Shown: piece by piece, positions 7,900-17,750 of the stretch
Numbering within the stretch: position 1 is the stretch's first letter
How the letters are laid out: each line of letters begins with the position of its first letter
Assembly: GCA_947494545.1 (NCBI GenBank)
Contig: CANLVH010000016.1
Span: 1-53,728 of the forward strand
DNA: 53,728 nt
From: an uncultured Mesonia sp.
GTDB lineage: Bacteria; Bacteroidota; Bacteroidia; Flavobacteriales; Flavobacteriaceae
Direction: 5' to 3'
Notes under the pieces: generated by a model
The model's input: the letters and a program-made list of their open reading frames with translations, nothing else
The model's database searches: none
What the model was told of the DNA's origin: nothing
Made by a program: the position numbers and the translations under genes

Positions 7900-8253
7900 A
7901 TGAAAAGAATTATAACCAAACGCGTTTATGACGATGCCGCGCAAAATGATGGCTACCGAGTATTGGTAGATAAAATTTGGCCACGCGGAGTAAGTAAAGA
8001 AGAAGCAGATTTAGACGAATGGAATAAAGATGTAGCGCCTTCTGATGATTTACGAAAATGGTTTGACCACAAAGAAGAACGTTTTGACGAATTCAAGAAA
8101 AAGTATAAAAAAGAATTAAAAGATAAACAAAAAGACGAGCTTAAACGTCTTAAAGATGTTACAAAAGAGCACCAACTTTGTTTGCTTTTTGGAGCAAAAG
8201 ACGAAGAACATAATCAGGCCGTTGTATTAAAAGAAATTCTAGAAAACTTATAA
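7900..8253 (+). CDS. DUF488 family protein
   Basis: A 117-residue protein with the DUF488 hallmark GYRVLVDKIWPRGVSKEEA (about 18-36), followed by LDEWNKDVAPSDDLRKWF and a charged helical tail. The biochemical function of the family is not established. It often sits beside hemerythrin, globin or nitrite-metabolism genes. Here it is followed after 4 bp by a hemerythrin gene and follows the truncated hemoglobin, which supports a stress or NO-related role. The start is the only ATG in range. Confidence 0.85.
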   Translation: MKRIITKRVYDDAAQNDGYRVLVDKIWPRGVSKEEADLDEWNKDVAPSDDLRKWFDHKEERFDEFKKKYKKELKDKQKDELKRLKDVTKEHQLCLLFGAKDEEHNQAVVLKEILENL

Positions 8254-8257
8254 GTCT

Positions 8258-8713
8258 ATGCCTCCTATAAAACGCGCTAAAGAAATTCAAGAATTTAGTA
8301 GAGAACATCATCACGGCTTACTCTTGGGTTGGAAAATTAAAACCGGACTTTCTAAAAATGTATCGCCAAAACGAATTATTGCTTATATTAATTGGTTTTG
8401 GCAAACGCATCTAGAGCATCATTTTAGAGAAGAAGAGCGTTTGCTTTTTCCTATTTTAGGCAACGAGCATCCGCTAATTGTAGAGGTTTTAAACCAACAC
8501 GCAGAAATAGAAAACCGTATAAAAAATATACAAGCTTCCGCGGAATTTTTAATGGATTTAAAAACATTGCTAGACAAACATATTCGTTTTGAAGAACGAG
8601 AGGTTTTTATGAAAATTCAAGAAGAAGCTACCCAGGAAGAACTTCAAAAAGTAGAAGAATTACACCAGGAAATTGATTTTGTAGAAAATACCGAAGACGA
8701 ATTCTGGAAATAA
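8258..8713 (+). CDS. Hemerythrin domain protein
   Basis: A 151-residue four-helix protein with the expected di-iron ligand pattern: REHHHG (16-20), HLEHHFREEE (51-60), His81, and HIRFEER (108-114). Hemerythrin-like proteins bind O2 or NO or sense iron and oxygen in the cytoplasm. It starts 4 bp after the DUF488 stop. It is probably co-expressed with the upstream globin. A second, divergent hemerythrin-domain gene is at 29788-30294. Confidence 0.85.
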   Translation: MPPIKRAKEIQEFSREHHHGLLLGWKIKTGLSKNVSPKRIIAYINWFWQTHLEHHFREEERLLFPILGNEHPLIVEVLNQHAEIENRIKNIQASAEFLMDLKTLLDKHIRFEEREVFMKIQEEATQEELQKVEELHQEIDFVENTEDEFWK

Positions 8714-8740
8714 GCCTATTTTTACCGAAAATTTATAAAA

Positions 8741-8968
8741 ATGAGCAGTTTTCTTAAAGTAAGCTTACTTAAAAATGTTGTTTTCGCCGCTATTTTTGCA
8801 GGCTTATATTTTAGTCTCCAGGCATTTGCTAAAATGGAGCAAACCTATGTTTTAATAATAGCTGCTTTTGCTGCTGTATTATTGAGTCCGCGTTTACGGA
8901 AAACCCAAACTTCAGAAGGAGAGAAAATCCAGTTATTTTGGTTAAACAAGAAAATTTATGAAGCATAG
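8741..8968 (+). CDS. Small two-helix membrane protein
   Basis: A 75-residue protein with two hydrophobic segments (about 10-30 and 35-50) and a basic tail after LSPRLRK. No family is recognised. It lies 27 bp after the hemerythrin gene on the same strand and is probably the last gene of the Crp-controlled operon. Short length keeps the confidence moderate, although frame, spacing and composition all fit a real gene. Confidence 0.6.
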   Translation: MSSFLKVSLLKNVVFAAIFAGLYFSLQAFAKMEQTYVLIIAAFAAVLLSPRLRKTQTSEGEKIQLFWLNKKIYEA

Positions 8969-9001
8969 AAAAGCTTCTGCATTTTTGTTCTAAACTTTTA
9001 T

Positions 9002-9030
9002 TTCCGTAAAGCCAAAATCTTTCCGTAAAG
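9002..9030 (+). repeat. Paired TTCCGTAAAG decamers (two of 22 in the window)
   Basis: Two direct copies at 9002-9011 and 9021-9030 fill the gap before the PAP2 gene. All plus-orientation copies I find start at 1852, 3165, 9002, 9021, 14499, 17739, 24213, 30262, 31054, 33424, 34229, 41966, 42287, 47845 and 49226. Minus-orientation copies start at 3216, 9804, 25637, 35673, 37238, 49117 and 52101. Eight-base versions occur at 2133, 49279 and 52716. Nine copies are intergenic and thirteen lie in genes, in several reading frames. Confidence 0.85.
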
Positions 9031-9032
9031 AA

Positions 9033-9905
9033 TTAAAACACTCCCCTAATACCAATAGAACCGGCTCCTAGTTGAAAGCGCCAAGAAATTTTATTTCTGT
9101 TTTCGCGTAAAATTTGCGCATCAGATTTCATATTTTGATCCAAGTATTTATCTACAGTATCTACCACGGCAACTGTAATAGCAAGGCTTAAAGCTACATC
9201 TGTTAACCAATGCGCGCCGGCCCACAATCTTGAAACCGGAGATACCAAACCGCCGGCAATTAACCCGGCTTTTGCCCACGGATTGTCAAATTGTTTAGAA
9301 AGCGCATAAAAAGTAGTAAACGATAAAATGGTATGCCCCGAAGGAAAAGAGTGATATCCGCCTTCGCTGCTAAAGGGTTTAAACGTAAACTTGCCGCCAG
9401 AAGAAGGCCTGGCACGACCTATCGCGGTTTTAGAAATAGTTTGTATTAAACCTGCTGCGCTGGCAGAAGTAATCATTAAAATTCCTGTTCTGCGTAGTAC
9501 TTTGTTTCGGGTAAATAGACCTACTAGATAAAGACCGCCATTTACGCCATAATTGTTTTGCGGACTACCAAAATACCAACCAAAATCTTTTATTAAGTCT
9601 GGTACGCTGGCGTCTTGTCTTTGAAAATAATCGTTGGTTTTTGTATCTAAAATATTTAAAGCGGCCGTGCCTAAAACCACTCCGGCTGCTTTTGCCCAGT
9701 CGTCTTGTTTCCACTGGAAAGGTCTGGAGTAAACATGTTTAAAACTACCAAATGCTAAAGAAGCGTCGTGTTTTGCTAAATCCCAAATTCTTGGCTCCTC
9801 TAACTTTACGGAAGAATTTGTAGATAAACTGTCTAAACTTGTTTGTGCAGACAACGAAAAATTGTAGGTAATTAACAAGAAAAAGAGTAAAAATGTATTT
9901 TTCAT
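9033..9905 (-). CDS. PAP2-family phosphatase, exported
   Basis: A 290-residue protein with a signal peptide ending near residue 20. The three PAP2 motifs are complete: K159-x4-RARP (164-167), PSGH (188-191) and SRLWAGAHWLTD (225-236), which holds the catalytic histidine and aspartate. Family members remove phosphate from lipid phosphates such as undecaprenyl diphosphate, phosphatidate or lipid A in the periplasm. The gene starts 8 bp after tamL and is probably the last of the tamB-tamL operon, so an envelope role is likely. One decamer lies near its signal-peptide region. Confidence 0.88.
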   Translation of the reverse strand: MKNTFLLFFLLITYNFSLSAQTSLDSLSTNSSVKLEEPRIWDLAKHDASLAFGSFKHVYSRPFQWKQDDWAKAAGVVLGTAALNILDTKTNDYFQRQDASVPDLIKDFGWYFGSPQNNYGVNGGLYLVGLFTRNKVLRRTGILMITSASAAGLIQTISKTAIGRARPSSGGKFTFKPFSSEGGYHSFPSGHTILSFTTFYALSKQFDNPWAKAGLIAGGLVSPVSRLWAGAHWLTDVALSLAITVAVVDTVDKYLDQNMKSDAQILRENRNKISWRFQLGAGSIGIRGVF

Positions 9906-9913
9906 ATAATTTT

Positions 9914-12184
9914 TTAGAATGGATAACCGATTGCAAAATTAAAAACTGGCGAGTCATAATCAAATTTCCAAGAAGAATTTGGCTCTTTTAAAGGTGCGGC
10001 CAAATCAAACCGAATTACAAAACCTTGAATATCTACCCGAAGTCCGACGCCGGTTCCTATTCCTAATTGTTTATAAAAATCTGACGTAAATTCGCCTCCC
10101 GGCAAAGCTTCGTTTTCTTGGGTTAACCAGACGTTCCCGGCGTCTGCAAAAATGGCTCCGTTTACATATTGCACAATAGGAAAACGATATTCTACGTTTC
10201 CTTCTAACCTAATATCTCCTGCTTGGTCAAAATAGCCACTTTCTGCATTTTCTGGTTCGTACGTTCCGGGACCTAAGCCTCTAATTTTAAACGCACGAAC
10301 GCTATAAGGTCCGCCGGAAAAATATTGCTTTACAAATGGCAGCGCATCTGAGTTAGCGTACGGTAAACCCAAACCACCAAATAAACGGCCTACCAAAACT
10401 TGTCCTTTGTTGTCTAATTTTAAATGGTAACGAACGTCTACATCTGTTTTTGCATATTGCGCATATTTTAAACCTAAAAACGTTTTTGCGCCATCGTTAC
10501 TGTCTTTCCCAAATAAACTTACTGTATTACCGGCAATATCAAAGTTTAGATTGAAATACAAACTTCCTACTTTAGACTGATCTACCAGCTCGTTATACGT
10601 AAAAGAATAAGTAAGACCGGCAATAAATTGCTGTTCAAAACTTTGGCGTAAAAACGGATTATCTTCCAGAACTTGTTCAAATCTATCGCTGGTTTTACCT
10701 AAACTTACATAGTTGATGTTTATAGGATTTAATTGGTGGGTAACGTATTTGTTGGCAGCCCATATATAACCAAAAGAAGTAGAATACGATTGTAATCTAT
10801 ATAATTGTGTACGGTTTAGATAATCTGCGCCTACTTCTACTTTTGTTTTAGGAATGGAATATTTGAACCTGCTGTGTAAATCTATCGGAAACAATAATCG
10901 CGGGAAAGTGAGCGAAGATTTTATGCCTAATTGTAAACTGCTACTGCCTTCTGAAATTCCACTTCCAAATTGTTTTTCATATCCAAAATTGGTAGAAACA
11001 CGTAACAATTCCCCACCTTTAAATAAATTGCGGTTGGTATAGGTTACGCCTAAACCCGGACCGGCAAAATTATTAGATTTGGTAACGCCTTGTAATTCTA
11101 AACGTATGGATCTTTTGTTTAAAGGCGATAAATAAATATTGGCATCTAATTTACGTTTACCATTTTTTGTTACACTATCTTTTTCTACGTATTCTATATT
11201 TACAAATTTGTACGTGCCAATATTAGAGAGCCTTCTACTGGTATATTTAGACTTTGTAGGGTTATATTTATCGCCGGGTTTTATAAGCAAATAAGGCGCT
11301 AATCTTTTGGGTTTAAAATAAACTTCGTCTTGCACAAATTTTATACTATCTACTACCGTAGTGTCTTTAAAATCTTTTTTCTCTTCTACGGAATAGTTTG
11401 GGTAGACATTTACCTCATCTATTACATAAGGCACTAAAGATTTAGAAGGCACTTTACTTTTTAAATTCAAAAATAAATCAAACCTACTTTTGTCATAACG
11501 ATTGGTATCTGCTTCAAAAATTAAAAAATCGCCGTTAAAATTGTAGTACCCGATTTCTTTTAGATAATTATCAATACGCACGCGTTCTGCTTTCATAGCA
11601 TCTAAATTAAAGCGCATATTTTTCTTGAGATGTGTATCTGATAAAGATTTTTCTATTTTATTATAAAGCGCCAAACTATCTAACGTATCTCGCTCTACAA
11701 CATATTTTTCCATACGATAAGGTTTGGCAGTTTTTACAGTATAATCTACCGAGGTAGTTTGTGCAGCGCTATCTTTTTTGATTTCTGAAGTAACTCTACT
11801 ACCAAAAAAACCGTTGTTGTTTAACCTGTTTATAATTAAATCTTCTGTAGAATTTACATCTACATCTTCAAAATAAACCGGTTCTTCTCCTAATTTTTTA
11901 GCTAAAAACTTATTTATAAAACCCGGCTTTTCTTTTTGTCCTTTATAATAAAAATAAAGTTTAGGGCGCATTCCTAAAAATTTAGAATTGGGCTTTGGTT
12001 TCAATAAACCTTGTAACATAGTTTTAAGTCCGTTGCGATTTTTAATCTCTATTGTATCGTTAAAAGCAATAGACCCACCGGTGTACAAAGTGTTTTCTTC
12101 GGGGATAAATTTTTTAACGCTACAGGCCGAAAGCAGTAAAACCGCACTTACAAAAACCAAGTATTTTGAGCTAAGTATTTTCAT
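9914..12184 (-). CDS. tamL: TamL: BamA/TamA-family outer-membrane lipoprotein
   Basis: A 756-residue outer-membrane protein with a lipoprotein signal (lipobox LLSAC near residue 21), POTRA-like repeats through about residue 360, and a C-terminal Omp85 barrel. The substrate-facing motif VRAFKIRGLGPG and the terminal Phe of AIGYPF are present. In Bacteroidota the TamA homologue is a lipoprotein named TamL and pairs with TamB in lipid or protein transport to the outer membrane. tamB ends 13 bp upstream on the same strand. The lipid anchor separates it from classical TamA and BamA. Confidence 0.88.
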   Translation of the reverse strand: MKILSSKYLVFVSAVLLLSACSVKKFIPEENTLYTGGSIAFNDTIEIKNRNGLKTMLQGLLKPKPNSKFLGMRPKLYFYYKGQKEKPGFINKFLAKKLGEEPVYFEDVDVNSTEDLIINRLNNNGFFGSRVTSEIKKDSAAQTTSVDYTVKTAKPYRMEKYVVERDTLDSLALYNKIEKSLSDTHLKKNMRFNLDAMKAERVRIDNYLKEIGYYNFNGDFLIFEADTNRYDKSRFDLFLNLKSKVPSKSLVPYVIDEVNVYPNYSVEEKKDFKDTTVVDSIKFVQDEVYFKPKRLAPYLLIKPGDKYNPTKSKYTSRRLSNIGTYKFVNIEYVEKDSVTKNGKRKLDANIYLSPLNKRSIRLELQGVTKSNNFAGPGLGVTYTNRNLFKGGELLRVSTNFGYEKQFGSGISEGSSSLQLGIKSSLTFPRLLFPIDLHSRFKYSIPKTKVEVGADYLNRTQLYRLQSYSTSFGYIWAANKYVTHQLNPININYVSLGKTSDRFEQVLEDNPFLRQSFEQQFIAGLTYSFTYNELVDQSKVGSLYFNLNFDIAGNTVSLFGKDSNDGAKTFLGLKYAQYAKTDVDVRYHLKLDNKGQVLVGRLFGGLGLPYANSDALPFVKQYFSGGPYSVRAFKIRGLGPGTYEPENAESGYFDQAGDIRLEGNVEYRFPIVQYVNGAIFADAGNVWLTQENEALPGGEFTSDFYKQLGIGTGVGLRVDIQGFVIRFDLAAPLKEPNSSWKFDYDSPVFNFAIGYPF

Positions 12185-12197
12185 TTAGAATAGACTA

Positions 12198-15100
12198 CTA
12201 TTTTTCTTCTTTATTGGTTACAGCTTTATTATTTGCCGTTTCTTCTTCCTCTTTTTTTTCGTTTTCTTGTTTCTTTTCTTTTTCCTCTTGTTCTTTTTTC
12301 TTTTCTTCTTTAGTGCTGCCGTCCCACAATTCTTTAAACTTATTAAACTCTCTGGTAAAAATAAGCGCAATTCCGCTAACGAAAACTTGACCGTCTATAA
12401 CGTTTTCGTATTCGCTTTTTCTAAAACCTTTTAAGCGCCATCTACCATTTTCCGTAAGGAGATATTCTATACTTACATTTCCTATTACCGGATTTGCTTC
12501 TCCCGGTCTTCTGTCTCCTTGTACATTTACTTCGCTACCGGCTTGCACCACTACTCTATCGTTAAATAATTTCTTTTTAGCGCTTATGGCTAGGTCTGTT
12601 CTATTTTGGGCGGTTTGCCCTTGATAATCTGTATACGAATTAACACCGAAATTCAAATCTATACCGGTATTGCCGGTAAGTTTGTCTGAAAACATATTTA
12701 ATTGGTCTGATAATGCGTCGTTTAAATTATCGCGTGCCATAGTAGCAATACCGCCTTGGCTACCATCGCTACCGGACTCCGGATAAAATTTATTTAACAC
12801 CAGCAAAGAAAACACTTGTTTGTTGAGTTGATCTTCTTGCTGATTTAATTGCCGCACCCTACTATAAACCGAGCCACCAATAGCGCCGCGTTCATCTTCG
12901 GGCATACCCAAATTAAAATTAAGTTTTGGTCGCATTAGCTCCCCGCCAACATTTAAATAAACCAAAAATGGCAAACGTTGTTTATACCTGTTTTTTACCT
13001 CGACACTTGCTCCGGCAGTTTGCGAAGCCATTAAAGATGAGGCAGATGTTTGTACTTTATAAATGGCTCTAACATCTAAATTTGCATTAGTAGGATCTCC
13101 TTGCCAAGTAACACTACTGGACGGGTCTAAATCGAATTCTCTTTTAACCAGACCGTATAAATTCATTTGGTAGTGCCCGCCGGAGATATCGTATTTTCCG
13201 GTTAAAGTGGTACGACCGTTACGCGCAATGCTAAAAATTAAATCGCCTTGCCCTACTATTTTTAGATTATCATCTGTTTGCTCATTAATAATAACGTTAA
13301 AAGTAGCTTTTGGTTCTATATTTAATTTTGTTCTAAGCTCAATTCCGGTTATAACCGCAGCAGATTTACTTTCATCTTGTCGTGTTAAGATATTGTCCGG
13401 ATTTTCTTTATTTACAAAAATTACAACACCGTCACGTTTTTCTATACTCAACTGCGTTTCCGGGATTACATAGGTTAAATTGGTTTCTTCGTTTATGGTA
13501 AGAGTAGCTTCTACCACAGGAAACTTTAAATCTCCCGTTATATTTGCTGCAGCATCAAAAACTGCCTTTCCGTAATATAAATCGTTGTCTTCCTTATCGG
13601 AATTTAAAGCGGTAAAGTTCTCTGCTTTTAACTTTACATCCAACTCCGGATTGGTAAAACTTTCTGTAAGAATATCGCCGTCTATACTAAAGTTATTGCC
13701 ATCTGCATCTTGAATATTAAAACTGCTAAAATATATGCCATCGTTATCAATATTAATACGCTCATTGGCAAGTCTGAATTTAGAATCTAAACGTTTTACA
13801 TTAAAAGCAGCGTTGTTAAATGCCAAATAACCTTTATAGTTGGGCTCTTTAGACGTGCCGGTTAGTTTTATTTTTCCTTCTAAATTACCTTCGGTGTTTT
13901 TAATTTGCTCCGGTACAAATTCTTCTATGGCGTGCAAAGCAATTTTATTGATGTCTAAAGAAAGATCAAAAGAAGGCGTTTGGGTTGCTGCTTTATAGTT
14001 TCCTGCAAAATCTATATCTACTTCTTCTCCTTTTATACCGGCATCTACCACATACGTATTGTTACTGTGCGATTCTGCATCTAAAGATAAAACACCAAGT
14101 TTGCTATTGAATATTGTAAAGTCGTTAATACTTAAATCTGCTGTAAATCCAGGTTTCTCATACGGATTTACAAAAACTACTTCGCCGTTAACATCACCTT
14201 CTATTAAATGTTCTTGCGGATTTAAATAGGCCAAAATACTAGATAGTTTAAAGCTGTCAAATTCTAAGCCCCAATCTTTAGGATTTTTGCCTGTGAAATT
14301 TTTAAGTCCTACTTGCTGGGTGTTTTGCGAAAGTATAAAATTAGTGAAGTCTAATTGTTTTTCGCCAAAAACTATTTGGTTACCGGCATTTATTTGCCAA
14401 TCTTCTTGATTTAAAATTAATTCCTCGGGTAAGATTTTAAAAATGCGTTTGTTGTCTTTGCCTTCTAAAACAGAATGAATAGCATAGAGTTTCCCTTTTT
14501 CCGTAAAGGATTCAAAATTTAGGTAAAGCTTTTCATTTCTAAAATTAGAATTTATTTGGGTTTTGGGCAGTTTTGCGGGACCGGCTTCTATAGCGGCAAA
14601 GGCTGCATCAAAATTTGCTTTCTTTCCATCAGAATTTAATGCTATACCTAAACTATCTATCACATTTTCGTTGTATTCTAAATAGGGTAAAGAAATATCT
14701 GCTTTTAGGTTGTGTTTTGCTTGGTTAAACTCTATGTTGGCGCGCAAAGTATCCATACGTTCCAAACCATCTAAAAAAACTTCTGAAATAATTGGCGTGT
14801 CGTGAAAGCGTAAATCCATTTTTAAATTAACCGGCTTTTCCAATTCTTGAGAAAACACCGTATCTTTTTCAAAATAATGCTTCACGTGCTGCTGTAAAGC
14901 GTCTCCTATTTGTTGTGGATTGGCATTAGAGTTTAAAGTTGTATTTAAAAAACTACTGTTTACCGCAACTGCAGTACTGTCTTTATCTACATTGGCATTT
15001 ACGTAAACATCTCCTAAATAATAAGGTCTATTTTCATAAACCACCACGCCTTCATTAATAGCTGTTTTTAGATTAAAATCTTCTGCATTGCCTTTAAAAT

Positions 15101-17282
15101 CTGCCGTTATCTTTACTTTAGACCGTATTTTCTTTCTAGTAATTCCTAAAGTATATAAATCTGCGCCTTTTACATTTATAGTTGCATTAACTTCTGGCGC
15201 AACCGAGTCTAATTTCACATGCGAGTCTAAATCCAGATTAAGATTATCGTCTTTAAACCGCATAGTTACCTCTCCTTCTCCGTCTTTAATTTTACCATTG
15301 AGTTTTAAGGCAGATAAGTCGTATTTATTATAGGTTAATTCCGAAAATTCTGAACTTAGAGTTGCATCTAAATTGTTCAGGTTATCTCCTTTTCCTTCGG
15401 TTTTTATGCTTAGGCTAATTTTTCCTAATTTTTCATTTTGTAAGATTTCACCCAAATCTAGTTCTACAATTTCTATGGTAGAATCAAACGCAATTTGATT
15501 TTGCTGATTAAAAGAGCCTTCTATATTTACCACGCCATTAGAGGTAATTAGGCTGGTATTGGTAGTAAAATTGTCTAATTGTCCTTCAAAATTTCCTGTT
15601 AGTTCTATGTTTTGCGGAATTGCAACTCCCAAAGAATCCGGGTTTACAAACTTGGCCAACTCATCTTGCGTGGTGCTGGCAGAAAATTGATTTATGTCTA
15701 AGTAAAGCTGTTCTACTTTGGTAGGATTACTTACATAACCGCGCAAGTTTATTTCGGTAGATTTTCCCCAATTTAACTGCATGCGTTTTATTTCCGCTTT
15801 AGCTAAAGAGCCATTTACATTTAGACTTCCGCTAATTGGCTGGTTTGCCAGTTTTACAAACATTTCATTTTGCCGCAATTGTGGGGCAAAAATATACGCT
15901 TCTTGCGCATTTAATCTAATGTTGCTAAGTTGTGCCGCAAACTGCGCATTTTCCGGTTTTTCTATAAACTCTTCTAAACTGGAAAAATTAATTTGCAAAT
16001 TGGCAGCTAACTTACTTTTTTGGGTAGCCAAATTTAAATTGGAAAGCCGGAGTTTGTTTTTATCTAAATTGGCAGCAAAAGTCAATTCTTTCAATTCAAA
16101 TCCGCTGGCTTCATAAAATCTAAATTTGTTAATCTCTAAATTGGCAGTGCCATCTTTGGTCAAACCAATATTTTCTGCCAGTAAAGTAAAATCGCTTAAC
16201 TCAATTGCATTCGGGTTAAACTCTCCCTTTCGGGGGAAAACGCCTTTTTGTTTATAGCAAATAGCATTATTTTCTAAAGCTAGCTCAGTAACATTTACTT
16301 CCCACTCCGGCCACTGAAAGGTTTCTTCTTCCTTTTTTGGAAGTTTTTCTACGGTTTCTTTTTGCATTTTTGTGGTATCTACTACCACACTTATATCTGA
16401 GTTTTTTAGACCAAAGTTTGCCACCTCTATTTCTTGTGCGGTTAAATTGGCTTTGGTTTCTTTAATTTTAAAATTTCGTATTTCTGCCAAGGCTTCTAAG
16501 CCTTGCGGCGGAGCATTATAATAAGCTGATAGATTTTCTACAGAAAAATCGTCTACCAAAATTTGCGACAAACTTCCGGTAGAAGTAGTATCTGTAGTTT
16601 CTATAGCTTTTAGCTGTTGGTAATTTACATTGGTGTTTTTTAAATGAATATTGGCAAGATGAAACTTCATCTTTTCTAAGTCTATATCTTTTCCTTCAAC
16701 AAACAGCTCGCCTAGACGCAGATTGGCATCCATTCCGGTTACAGCATCTTTATAATTAACTTTAAAATTTTGCAAACTAATTTCTCCTACAGATATTTTT
16801 GGTGGACCGCTTTCTTGTTTAGGTTTTGTAGCTGTGGTATCGCCGGCAAAAGCATCTATTAAAAATGAATAATTAAAGCCGTTTATAGAATCTTTTCTAT
16901 ACACATTTGCGGTAAGGCCTTGCCAATCTACATCGTCTATGCTTATTGGGTTGCCTTTAATTATGGGGAGAAGCGGAATTTCTGCTTCTAATTTATTGGA
17001 GTATAAAAGCGTATCGCCTTTGGTATCTTCTAAATATAAACCGTTAAGGCTTAAATTCCCTGAAAAGGTTATAAAGAGTTTCTCTATTTCTACCTTTGTG
17101 TTGGTCTTGTCGCTAACATAATTGGTTACTTTGTTTACAATGATGTTTTGCCCCCACGGACTTCTTATAAACAATAAAAGCAGAATTATAAGGATAAGCA
17201 GACTTAGGAAAATTTTTCCTAAGATTTTTAAAACTTTTTTTATTTTGGTGGTTCGGGTATTTTTCTTTTCGGTTTCTTTCAC
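12198..17282 (-). CDS. tamB: TamB: AsmA-like translocation and assembly module protein
   Basis: A protein of about 1694 residues. It has a basic cytoplasmic start, one hydrophobic helix (LSLLILIILLLLF), and a very long repeat-like beta-rich region typical of the lipid-transfer groove of the AsmA/TamB group. The conserved C-terminal TamB (DUF490) domain, with ITGDLKFPVVEATL, is followed by a Glu/Lys-rich tail. No ATG exists near the start. The open frame reaches a TTG at 17309, but that overlaps a TATTTTTG promoter box at 17307-17314, so I prefer GTG at 17282, eighteen bases past the expected transcription start. It spans the periplasm and works with TamL. Confidence 0.88.
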   Translation of the reverse strand: MKETEKKNTRTTKIKKVLKILGKIFLSLLILIILLLLFIRSPWGQNIIVNKVTNYVSDKTNTKVEIEKLFITFSGNLSLNGLYLEDTKGDTLLYSNKLEAEIPLLPIIKGNPISIDDVDWQGLTANVYRKDSINGFNYSFLIDAFAGDTTATKPKQESGPPKISVGEISLQNFKVNYKDAVTGMDANLRLGELFVEGKDIDLEKMKFHLANIHLKNTNVNYQQLKAIETTDTTSTGSLSQILVDDFSVENLSAYYNAPPQGLEALAEIRNFKIKETKANLTAQEIEVANFGLKNSDISVVVDTTKMQKETVEKLPKKEEETFQWPEWEVNVTELALENNAICYKQKGVFPRKGEFNPNAIELSDFTLLAENIGLTKDGTANLEINKFRFYEASGFELKELTFAANLDKNKLRLSNLNLATQKSKLAANLQINFSSLEEFIEKPENAQFAAQLSNIRLNAQEAYIFAPQLRQNEMFVKLANQPISGSLNVNGSLAKAEIKRMQLNWGKSTEINLRGYVSNPTKVEQLYLDINQFSASTTQDELAKFVNPDSLGVAIPQNIELTGNFEGQLDNFTTNTSLITSNGVVNIEGSFNQQNQIAFDSTIEIVELDLGEILQNEKLGKISLSIKTEGKGDNLNNLDATLSSEFSELTYNKYDLSALKLNGKIKDGEGEVTMRFKDDNLNLDLDSHVKLDSVAPEVNATINVKGADLYTLGITRKKIRSKVKITADFKGNAEDFNLKTAINEGVVVYENRPYYLGDVYVNANVDKDSTAVAVNSSFLNTTLNSNANPQQIGDALQQHVKHYFEKDTVFSQELEKPVNLKMDLRFHDTPIISEVFLDGLERMDTLRANIEFNQAKHNLKADISLPYLEYNENVIDSLGIALNSDGKKANFDAAFAAIEAGPAKLPKTQINSNFRNEKLYLNFESFTEKGKLYAIHSVLEGKDNKRIFKILPEELILNQEDWQINAGNQIVFGEKQLDFTNFILSQNTQQVGLKNFTGKNPKDWGLEFDSFKLSSILAYLNPQEHLIEGDVNGEVVFVNPYEKPGFTADLSINDFTIFNSKLGVLSLDAESHSNNTYVVDAGIKGEEVDIDFAGNYKAATQTPSFDLSLDINKIALHAIEEFVPEQIKNTEGNLEGKIKLTGTSKEPNYKGYLAFNNAAFNVKRLDSKFRLANERINIDNDGIYFSSFNIQDADGNNFSIDGDILTESFTNPELDVKLKAENFTALNSDKEDNDLYYGKAVFDAAANITGDLKFPVVEATLTINEETNLTYVIPETQLSIEKRDGVVIFVNKENPDNILTRQDESKSAAVITGIELRTKLNIEPKATFNVIINEQTDDNLKIVGQGDLIFSIARNGRTTLTGKYDISGGHYQMNLYGLVKREFDLDPSSSVTWQGDPTNANLDVRAIYKVQTSASSLMASQTAGASVEVKNRYKQRLPFLVYLNVGGELMRPKLNFNLGMPEDERGAIGGSVYSRVRQLNQQEDQLNKQVFSLLVLNKFYPESGSDGSQGGIATMARDNLNDALSDQLNMFSDKLTGNTGIDLNFGVNSYTDYQGQTAQNRTDLAISAKKKLFNDRVVVQAGSEVNVQGDRRPGEANPVIGNVSIEYLLTENGRWRLKGFRKSEYENVIDGQVFVSGIALIFTREFNKFKELWDGSTKEEKKKEQEEKEKKQENEKKEEEETANNKAVTNKEEK

Positions 17283-17306
17283 GCTGTATTGCTCACTGCT
17301 GTTTAC

Positions 17307-17314
17307 CAAAAATA
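17307..17314 (-). promoter_or_regulatory. Candidate -7 box of the tamB operon
   Basis: TATTTTTG on the minus strand matches TAnnTTTG and lies 25 bp before the GTG I take as the tamB start. No good -33 box is visible at the usual distance. Confidence 0.4.
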
Positions 17315-17750
17315 AGCCACAAATTGGTATGGCAGCGCTTAATACTGTTTAATTTACGTTAAAATTCTATTGATAAAAAGAAAAAAATGGTTACCGCAAA
17401 ACCCAAAAATTTTACCCCAATATAATTTTTGGCACATTTAGTAAGCATCTGCAGAAGTTGCTTTGAGTCCTAAATGCTAAAACGTCACAGTCTAATTGAC
17501 AATGCAGTAACCATTTAAACAAACTAAAACTTCGTTTAGTATTACAGCAAAGATATTGACACTTTAGCTTGCAGCCTTACGGTTTTCCGTAATTGGGCAA
17601 AAAAAGTGTGTTTTTTTTAAGAAATTTTTAACTTAAGTGCGTCTACTCTACTGTCTGCAAGACATTTTAGCGTTATTAACTACATATAGCCGTAAATTTT
17701 TATTTTCGGTTAAACCGAAATTAAACGGGATGAATATTTTCCGTAAAGAA
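17315..17750. other. Non-coding gap with palindromes upstream of tamB
   Basis: No convincing gene is seen. The gap holds an inverted repeat CCAAAAATT/AATTTTTGG (17403-17411 and 17424-17432) without a T run. It also holds a near-perfect palindrome TTTCGGTT-A-AACCGAAA (17704-17720), and a TTCCGTAAAG decamer (17739-17748) directly past the response-regulator stop. Confidence 0.6.

Noticed and set aside
17315..17750. Possible small RNA or short gene in the gap before tamB
   Set aside because: Only palindromes are visible; there is no terminator with T run, promoter pair or open frame with codon character.
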